Below, piece after piece: positions 58,281 through 64,000 of a stretch of 64,000 nt of DNA. Where the stretch lies: assembly GCF_020873875.1 (NCBI RefSeq), contig NZ_JAHWGU010000025.1, forward strand, positions 1 through 64,000, in the 5' to 3' direction. Numbering within the stretch: position 1 is the stretch's first letter; each line of letters starts with the position of its first letter. A program made the translations under genes and the position numbers. The notes beneath the pieces are model-generated. The model was not told the origin of the DNA. It did no database searches and worked only from the letters and a program-made list of their open reading frames with translations. This DNA is from Actinoplanes sp. DH11. GTDB lineage: Bacteria; Actinomycetota; Actinomycetes; Mycobacteriales; Micromonosporaceae.

Positions 58281-60782
58281 ATGACGCTCACCGACCGCCT
58301 CCCGGGCACTGCCGAACCCGACGCCGTCTTCGATGCCTTCCAGGCCTGGGTGACGGAGCAAGGCCTGACGCTCTACGCGCATCAGGAGGAAGCGCTCATC
58401 GAGGTCGCGACCGGGGCGAACGTCATCCTGAACACCCCGACCGGTTCCGGTAAGAGCCTGGTCGCGACCGGCGCGCACTTCGCCGCCCTCGCCGACGGCC
58501 GCACCACCTTCTACACCGCACCGATCAAGGCGCTGGTCAGCGAGAAATTCTTCGCACTGTGCGCGGTGTTCGGCGCGCACAACGTGGGCATGCTGACCGG
58601 TGACGCCAGTGTGAACGCGGATGCGCCGATCATCTGCTGCACCGCGGAGATCCTGGCGAACCTGGCGTTGCGGGAGGGCGCGGACGCCGACGTCGGCCAG
58701 GTCGTGATGGACGAGTTCCACTTCTACGCCGAACCGGATCGCGGCTGGGCGTGGCAGGTGCCGCTCATCGAGTTGCCGCAGGCCCAGTTCATCCTGATGT
58801 CGGCGACGCTCGGCGACACCACCCGGTTCGTCGACGACCTCACGAAACGCACCGGGCGCACGACAGCGGTGGTCAGCAACGCGGAGCGGCCGGTGCCGCT
58901 GATGTTCGAGTACGCGATGACGCCGCTGCACGAGACGATCGAGGAACTGCTCTCCACCAAGCAGGCGCCCGTCTACATCGTGCACTTCACGCAGGCCGCG
59001 GCCCTGGAACGCGCGCAGTCGCTGATGAGCATCAACATGTGCACCCGCGAGGAGAAAGACAAGATCGCGGCGGCGATCGGCAACTTCCGGTTCACGGCGG
59101 GCTTCGGGCGTACGCTGTCCCGGCTGGTCCGGCACGGCATTGGCGTGCACCACGCGGGGATGCTGCCGAAGTACCGCCGGCTCGTGGAAACCCTCGCGCA
59201 GGCCGGCCTCCTCAAGGTCATCTGTGGGACGGACACGCTCGGTGTCGGCATCAACGTGCCGATCCGGACCGTGCTGTTCACCGGTCTGTCCAAGTACGAC
59301 GGTGTGAAGACGCGGCTGCTCAAGGCCCGCGAGTTCCACCAGATCGCGGGCCGGGCCGGCCGGGCCGGGTTCGACACCATCGGCACCGTCATCGTGCAGG
59401 CCCCCGAGCACGTGATCGACAACGAGCGCGCCCTGGCGAAAGCCGGCGACGACCCGAAGAAGCGCCGCAAAGTGGTGCGCAAGAAGCCGCCGGAGGGGCA
59501 GATCGGCTGGGGCCGGCCCACGTTCGACCGGCTCGTCGACGCCGACCCGGAGCCGCTGACCTCGTCGTTCCAGGTGTCGCACGCGATGCTGCTGAACGTG
59601 ATGAACCGGGGCGGTGACCCGTACCAGGCGATGCGGCACCTGCTCACCCAGAACCACGAGGAGCCGAACGCGCAGCGCCGGCACATCCGCCGGGCCATCG
59701 CGATCGCGCGGGCCCTGATCGCCGGCGGGGTCATCGAGCGGGTCACCTCGCCCGACGGGCAGACCGCCGTCTACCGCCTGGTCGAGGACCTGCAACTCGA
59801 CTTCGCGCTGAACCAGGCGCTGTCGCCGTTCGCGCTGGCCTGCCTGGAACTGCTCGACCGGGAGGCCCCGGAATACCCGCTCGACGTGGTCTCGGTGATC
59901 GAGTCGACGCTGGAGGACCCACGCCAGGTGGTCTCGGCGCAACGCCAGAAGGCGCGCGGCGAGGCGGTCAACGCGATGAAATCCGAGGGCATCGAGTACG
60001 AGGAGCGCATGCAACTCCTCGAGGACGTGACCTGGCCGCAGCCGCTGAAGGAGTTGCTGGAGGCCGCGTACGAGACGTACCGGCAGGGTCACCCGTGGGT
60101 CGGCGACTACGAGATCAAGCCGAAGTCCGTGGTCCGCGACATGTTCGAGCGGGCCATGACGTTCACCGAGTACGTCTCCTTCTACGGCCTGTCCCGCTCC
60201 GAGGGCCTGGTGCTGCGGTACCTCGCGGACGCGTACCGTGCGCTGCGCCAAACCGTGCCCGAGGACGCCCGCACCGAGGAACTCACCGACCTGATCGAGT
60301 GGCTGGGTGAGCTGGTCCGCCAGGTCGACTCCAGCCTGCTCGACGAGTGGGCGCGGCTGCAGAACCCGTCGGGCGAGATCGACGAGGTACGCCTCGACGA
60401 CAAGCCGCCCGCGGTCACCCGCAACGCCCGCGCGTTCCGCGTCCTGGTCCGCAACGCCATGTTCCGCCGCGTCGAACTGGCCGCGCTGCGCCGCTGGGAC
60501 CTGCTCGGCGAGTTGGACGCCGAGCACGGCTGGCCGGCCGAGCGCTGGCAGAAGGCGATCCAGGAGTACTACGAGGAGTACGACGAGCTGGGCACCGGCC
60601 CGGCCGCGCGCGGACCGGCGTTGCTGCACATCGAGCAGGGCCCGGCGGTGTGGACGGTCCGTCAGGTCTTCGAGGACCCGGACGGCGACCACGACTGGGG
60701 CATCGACGCCACCGTGGACCTGGCGGCCTCGGACGAGGCCGGCACGGCCGTGATCACGGTGACGGCGGTGGGCCCGCACTGA
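58281..60782 (+). CDS. Ski2-like DEAD/DEAH RNA helicase with DUF3516
   Basis: An 833-residue superfamily 2 helicase. Walker A is TPTGSGKS (52-59), motif II DEFH (144-147), motif III SAT (174-176), motif VI QIAGRAGRAG (~355-364). The C-terminal ~400 residues are the DUF3516 region specific to actinobacterial homologues. It probably unwinds structured RNA or DNA with ATP in RNA decay or ribosome work, but the substrate is unknown. It is transcribed alone from a 51-bp gap after the importer. Its last 29 bp overlap the convergent FliF-like gene. Confidence 0.92.
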   Translation: MTLTDRLPGTAEPDAVFDAFQAWVTEQGLTLYAHQEEALIEVATGANVILNTPTGSGKSLVATGAHFAALADGRTTFYTAPIKALVSEKFFALCAVFGAHNVGMLTGDASVNADAPIICCTAEILANLALREGADADVGQVVMDEFHFYAEPDRGWAWQVPLIELPQAQFILMSATLGDTTRFVDDLTKRTGRTTAVVSNAERPVPLMFEYAMTPLHETIEELLSTKQAPVYIVHFTQAAALERAQSLMSINMCTREEKDKIAAAIGNFRFTAGFGRTLSRLVRHGIGVHHAGMLPKYRRLVETLAQAGLLKVICGTDTLGVGINVPIRTVLFTGLSKYDGVKTRLLKAREFHQIAGRAGRAGFDTIGTVIVQAPEHVIDNERALAKAGDDPKKRRKVVRKKPPEGQIGWGRPTFDRLVDADPEPLTSSFQVSHAMLLNVMNRGGDPYQAMRHLLTQNHEEPNAQRRHIRRAIAIARALIAGGVIERVTSPDGQTAVYRLVEDLQLDFALNQALSPFALACLELLDREAPEYPLDVVSVIESTLEDPRQVVSAQRQKARGEAVNAMKSEGIEYEERMQLLEDVTWPQPLKELLEAAYETYRQGHPWVGDYEIKPKSVVRDMFERAMTFTEYVSFYGLSRSEGLVLRYLADAYRALRQTVPEDARTEELTDLIEWLGELVRQVDSSLLDEWARLQNPSGEIDEVRLDDKPPAVTRNARAFRVLVRNAMFRRVELAALRRWDLLGELDAEHGWPAERWQKAIQEYYEEYDELGTGPAARGPALLHIEQGPAVWTVRQVFEDPDGDHDWGIDATVDLAASDEAGTAVITVTAVGPH

Positions 60783-61593
60783 GGGTGCCCGGCGCCCGCG
60801 AGGACACGGGGGCGCCCAGCACGGCGGTGACGGTGATCGGGGCCCGGTCCGGCATGCTCGGCGGGCCGGCTCGGCCGACTTTTCGCGGGTCGGCTCGGCC
60901 AGCTTTTCGCAGGCGGACCAGTAGGGCGGCCGTCAGGAGAAGCAGGGCCAGGAGCGCGCCGGCGAGCACGGCCGGGCGTTCGGCGGCCTGCGCGAGCAGC
61001 GGCGCCTGTTCCGGGATGGCCGACGCGGCGGCCGGCCGGGCGGCGGCGTGCAGGGGCAGCGCGGTGACGACCACGGTGTCGCCGCGGCCCGGGTCGACGC
61101 CGGCGGCCGCGCCGACGAGTTCCCGCACCGCGGCCAGGTCGACCGGGGCCGCGGCGTCCACGATCACGGCCACGGCCAGCTTCTCGATGTCACCGGGGGC
61201 GTTGCTGCGGGTCCGGTGCACCGCGTCGAGGGCCTGGGTCCGCGCGGTGCTGGCGGCCTCGTACCGTGTGGTGCCGTCGCTGCCGGCGAAGGACCTGCGG
61301 CTCAGATTTTCCGACAGCGCACCGATCGCCGGGTCCCGGGTGTAGGTCGTGGTGGTGGTCGTGACCTGGTCGTGGTCGAGTTCGGCGTGCACGGTCACCG
61401 ACGACCGGCCGGGGCCGACGACGGCGTCGAGCATCCGCTGCAGCGCGGCGTCCAGGCGGTCCTCGAACGCCGCGGTCGTCGCGACCTCCCCGGACAGCGG
61501 GACGGGTGTGGCGGCGTACCCGGGTGCGCCGGGGAGCCAGACCCCCGCCGCGAGCAGCACGCCCAGCGCGGCGCGGCGTGTGTCGTACCGCAT
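60754..61593 (-). CDS. Membrane protein with FliF C-terminal-type domain only
   Basis: A 279-residue protein: signal peptide (~residues 1-28, WLPGAPGYAA), an extracytoplasmic domain matching the C-terminal region of the flagellar M-ring protein FliF (ALQRMLDAVVGPGRSSVTVHAELDHDQVTTTTTTYTRD ... LSENLSRRSF), a membrane helix (~205-225, AVLAGALLALLLLTAALLVRL) and a basic/proline-rich tail. Full FliF is ~550 residues with two N-terminal ring-building domains that are missing here. No other flagellar gene is nearby. It may be a partial ring protein in a genome with motile spores, or an unrelated reuse of the domain. Confidence 0.75.
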   Translation of the reverse strand: MRYDTRRAALGVLLAAGVWLPGAPGYAATPVPLSGEVATTAAFEDRLDAALQRMLDAVVGPGRSSVTVHAELDHDQVTTTTTTYTRDPAIGALSENLSRRSFAGSDGTTRYEAASTARTQALDAVHRTRSNAPGDIEKLAVAVIVDAAAPVDLAAVRELVGAAAGVDPGRGDTVVVTALPLHAAARPAAASAIPEQAPLLAQAAERPAVLAGALLALLLLTAALLVRLRKAGRADPRKVGRAGPPSMPDRAPITVTAVLGAPVSSRAPGTLSAGPPPSP

Positions 61594-61838
61594 CCGGTCA
61601 CCTCCCCCGATTGATCAGCCCCTCCCATCGCCCGTCCACCACCCGTCATGATCGAAGCTGCGGTTGCTGTTCGGGTGCACCGGCGAGCGGCCGACGGCAC
61701 GCGCCGTCCGGGTCGTTCGCACGCCCGGGGCTGCCCGGAGCCGGCGGAAGGCAACCCAGGTGGCGCGCGGCCGATACTGCCTGAGCGCCCGGCATCAGCC
61801 GGGCCGCGGTCCCGGAGCAAGGGAACAAGTAGCCGAGA

Positions 61839-61915
61839 TGTTGATCTCCTAGCGCTACGAAATCGCTGTGATCATGGACCCGAAACCGCGATTTCGCACC
61901 GCCAGCAGATCAACA
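61839..61915 (+). repeat. 77-bp palindromic element, copy C
   Basis: Same length, orientation and CGAGA prefix as copies A and B. The left arm reads TGTTGATCTCCTAGCG and the right arm GCCAGCAGATCAACA. At the apex, offsets 38-42 read GACCC where A and B read GGGTC, its exact reverse complement. It is located between the FliF-like gene and the NarL-type regulator, both on the minus strand. Confidence 0.9.
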
Positions 61916-61954
61916 CCCGCACACAAGCCCGGCGTCACCGCTGCCCTCGGCGGG

Positions 61955-62605
61955 TCAGCCCGCCAGGCCCGCCCGGTAGGCGTAGATCGCCGCCTGCACC
62001 CGGCTGGTCAGGCCGAGCTTGTTCAGCACCGCGCTCACGTGGATTTTCACGGTGCCCTCGGCCAGGTGCAGGCGGCGGGCGATCCCGGCGTTGGAGAGGC
62101 CTTCGCCGAGCAGGGCGAGTACGTCGCGTTCCCGCGGGGTGAGTGACTGCACGCCGGTGCGGGCGGCCAGCCGGTCGCGCAGCTCGCCGCCGTGCAGAAC
62201 GCGGACGATTCGGTGCGCGACGGCGGGCGCCAGCACCGTGCCGCCGTTCATGGCGGCTTTGATCCCGGCGATCAGCTCGTACGGGTCACCGGACTTCAGC
62301 AGGAACCCGTGCACCCCGGCGTCGAGGGCGCGGGCGATGTACCGGTCCTCGTCGAACGTCGTAATGATCATGACGCGGAGGGCGGGATGGCCGGTGCGCA
62401 GCGACTCGGCCGCGGTCAGGCCGTCCATGCCCGGCATCCGGATGTCGAGCAGCGCCACGTCGGGCCGGCACCGCTCGGCCGCCGTCAGCGCGGCGCGCCC
62501 GTCCGCCGCCTCGGCCACCACCTCCAGCTCCGGGTCGGACGCCAGCACGGTCCGCAGCCCGGCGCGGACCAACGGCTGATCGTCGGCGAGCAGGATCCTG
62601 ATCAT
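61955..62605 (-). CDS. NarL/LuxR-type response regulator
   Basis: A 216-residue regulator: receiver domain with phospho-acceptor Asp in VALLDIRMPGMDG and conserved Lys in LLKSG, followed by a LuxR-type HTH (LTPRERDVLALLGEGLSNAGIARRLHLAEGTVKIHVSAVLNKL). It is co-translated with the kinase upstream via ATGA. The first gene of this run, at the window edge, encodes an ABC-2 permease that may be its target. Confidence 0.94.
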   Translation of the reverse strand: MIRILLADDQPLVRAGLRTVLASDPELEVVAEAADGRAALTAAERCRPDVALLDIRMPGMDGLTAAESLRTGHPALRVMIITTFDEDRYIARALDAGVHGFLLKSGDPYELIAGIKAAMNGGTVLAPAVAHRIVRVLHGGELRDRLAARTGVQSLTPRERDVLALLGEGLSNAGIARRLHLAEGTVKIHVSAVLNKLGLTSRVQAAIYAYRAGLAG

Positions 62606-63798
62606 TCGTCCCGTCCGGTGAGGTCCTGCAGCCGGGACACCCGGTTCTGCGCGAAACAGACGACATAGTTCCCGTACGCGAGGGGATAGTTGCCGTCCGT
62701 GTAATAACGGCACCCCGGCCTGCTCGGGCCGCCGAACCGGATCGGCGCCTCCCGCCCCGGCAGCACCCGCTCCGCCGCCGCCTGCGGCATGCCGACCCGC
62801 AACCCGGCGAAGACGCGATCCTCCATCGCCGCGTCCCGGACCGCCCAGACGTAGAAGCCGGTCGCGACCACGAGCAGCACGGCGAACGGGATCAGCACGG
62901 TGCCGGCCAGCATCCGCCGGACCCGGCGCCGCCGCGACAGGTAGTCGGCACCCAGCCCGGCACCCCACCGGGCGCCGTCACCGTCCAGACCCGGCGGTAC
63001 GTCGGCGACCAGCCGGAACAGGCCGTCCACCGGCCCGGCCGTCAGCGCACCGCCGGCCTGTTCGAGGCGCGCCGACAGCATCGCCAGCCCGGTTCCGGAC
63101 CGGGCCGCGACGGCGTCCGGTGGCACCGGGTTGACGATCTCCACCCGCCGCCCGGCGAAGGTGACCGTCACCGGGGCGCCGGGCGCGTGCCGGACCGCGT
63201 TGGACAGCGCCTCGGCGACGAGCCTCGCCACGAACCGCTCCCGGGGCGCGGCACCCGTGGTCCGCAGCGTCATCCCGGCCTGCCGGGCGCGGTCCAGCAC
63301 CGTCGCGACGTCGGTGTCCGCCTCGACGTCCAGCAGATCGACGATCCGGCGTACGGTCTCGATCGCCGCCGCCGAGCCCGCGCGGACCGCCGCGGCCCGT
63401 TCCCGCGTCTCCGGGTCCGCCGCGGTCACCTGGATACCGGCGGCCTGCAACGAGAGCAGCGCGAGGTCGTGCCCGAGGGTGTCGTGCAGGTCGGCGGCGA
63501 TCCGGGCGCGCTCGTGCAGGCGGGCGTCGCGGGCATGCGCCCAGCCCTGCTCGACGAACTCGTGCCGCAGCCGCCGGTAGGCGCCGGTCAGCGCCGCGAA
63601 CACGGCGAGAACCACGACGGCCTGGTCGATCAGCCACGACACGGTGTCCTGGGTCTGCGAGACGGCCACCGCGGCGGCCACCTCCAGCGCGCTGAGCAGG
63701 GCGATCACGGCCCAGGTGCGACGGTGCCGCCCGGACAGGTAGCACCCGGCGACCACGGCCGCCGCGGCGAGCGCGTACCACTGACCCCAGCCGTGCAT
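62602..63798 (-). CDS. NarL-type histidine kinase with C-terminal membrane segment
   Basis: A 398-residue kinase. Residues 1-75 hold two to three membrane helices; the HisKA_3 box has phospho-acceptor His105 (RARIAADLHDTLGHDLALLSLQ); the ATPase domain has EALSNAVRHA and GTGLAMLSARL. Unusually, a further membrane helix (~297-319) and a ~80-residue extracytoplasmic domain with two cysteines follow the ATPase domain. It starts 10 bp after the ABC-2 permease stop and overlaps the regulator gene by 4 bp. Confidence 0.9.
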   Translation of the reverse strand: MHGWGQWYALAAAAVVAGCYLSGRHRRTWAVIALLSALEVAAAVAVSQTQDTVSWLIDQAVVVLAVFAALTGAYRRLRHEFVEQGWAHARDARLHERARIAADLHDTLGHDLALLSLQAAGIQVTAADPETRERAAAVRAGSAAAIETVRRIVDLLDVEADTDVATVLDRARQAGMTLRTTGAAPRERFVARLVAEALSNAVRHAPGAPVTVTFAGRRVEIVNPVPPDAVAARSGTGLAMLSARLEQAGGALTAGPVDGLFRLVADVPPGLDGDGARWGAGLGADYLSRRRRVRRMLAGTVLIPFAVLLVVATGFYVWAVRDAAMEDRVFAGLRVGMPQAAAERVLPGREAPIRFGGPSRPGCRYYTDGNYPLAYGNYVVCFAQNRVSRLQDLTGRDE

Positions 63799-63807
63799 GC
63801 GTGCAGC

Positions 63808-64000
63808 CTAAGCATCTCGGCGAGTCAGGAGCAGCCCGGCGGCAAGCTGGGCGGCGGCGACCCAGGCGGTCAGGACCAGCAGATGGCGTACGCCCTCGCC
63901 CGTCGCGAACCCGACGGCCGCGCCCGCCGGCAGATACTGCCCGATCCGGGCGTCGACCAGTTGCAGGCCCACCAGCAGCACGAACATGGTTGTCAGGGTG
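63808..64000 (-). CDS. ABC-2 type permease, 3' end only
   Basis: The window ends inside this gene. The visible 63 C-terminal residues are hydrophobic (TTMFVLLVGLQLVDARIGQYLPAG ... VLTAWVAAAQLAAGLLLTRRDA) with the final helix and LxxRRDA tail typical of ABC-2 membrane subunits. TAG at 63808-63810 is 10 bp before the histidine kinase start, so the transporter and the two-component pair form one operon, the usual drug-efflux or lantibiotic-immunity-like arrangement. The ATPase should lie to the right. Confidence 0.8.
   Translation of the reverse strand, partial: TLTTMFVLLVGLQLVDARIGQYLPAGAAVGFATGEGVRHLLVLTAWVAAAQLAAGLLLTRRDA

Noticed and set aside
58143-60779. 878-codon minus-strand open frame
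   Set aside because: Mirror frame of the Ski2-like helicase, which has all helicase motifs; the minus frame has none.

Overview
The window is high-GC actinomycete DNA. It shows strong G/C third-position bias, many divergently paired TetR and LacI regulators, start codons that are often GTG, 4-bp ATGA/GTGA gene overlaps, two Tat-exported hydrolases and a secreted xylanase. The mix of plant-polymer hydrolases, c-di-GMP/DICT-domain proteins and a FliF-like protein fits a soil Micromonosporaceae, most likely Actinoplanes or a close relative. That placement is inference; no rRNA or tRNA gene is present to confirm it.

Layout. 1-958: non-coding, repeat-rich DNA ending in a CebR-type operator upstream of a secreted cutinase/PET-hydrolase-like esterase (959-1876). 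1866-6858: a TetR/QsdR-type regulator facing a flavin monooxygenase with a His-rich insert, an AlpA-like DNA-binding protein, and an ABC exporter divergent from its TetR regulator across a 32-bp palindrome, with a small gene behind the exporter. 7002-10350: a GT2/CDP-glycerol glycerophosphotransferase, a TylF-type methyltransferase and a truncated acetyltransferase. 10463-14266: TetR/SDR pair with two operators, then an NfeD-flotillin pair. 14408-20290: membrane GGDEF protein, Tat-exported SGNH hydrolase, a broken gene, TetR/FAD-monooxygenase pair, DUF2255 protein and a DksA/TraR zinc-finger protein. 20381-26130: one minus-strand operon MoxR ATPase > DUF58 > VWA > HtrA-like protease > response regulator > histidine kinase. 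26284-32684: enoyl-CoA hydratase, fasciclin protein, MarR/polyprenyl synthetase with a coupled leader ORF, PPOX oxidoreductase-TetR, epoxide hydrolase, DUF1963-like protein. 32864-37478: EAL-DICT protein, Tat-exported beta-lactamase-fold hydrolase, MalY-type aminotransferase, IclR.

37471-45543 is a rhamnoside-use locus (LacI facing binding protein > two permeases > GH78 rhamnosidase > LacI > IclR > aminotransferase). 45696-50291 holds a DUF2795 protein, two unrecognised genes in an operon (a glycine-zipper protein and a 33-residue-repeat protein) and a DICT/degenerate-GGDEF protein. 50583-58229 is an arabinoxylan-use locus: GH11 xylanase, GH43 xylosidase, GH51 arabinofuranosidase and a sugar ABC importer, with CGAAA-N-TTTCG palindromes near several promoters. 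58281-64000 has a Ski2-like helicase, a FliF C-terminal-domain-only protein, a NarL-type two-component system and the end of an ABC-2 permease.

The most unusual signals are non-coding: a 77-bp palindromic element present three times in the same orientation (32736, 46146, 61839), tandem repeat arrays starting at or spanning stop codons, and long stem-loops placed against ribosome binding sites. I see no CRISPR array, prophage, integrase or transposase.
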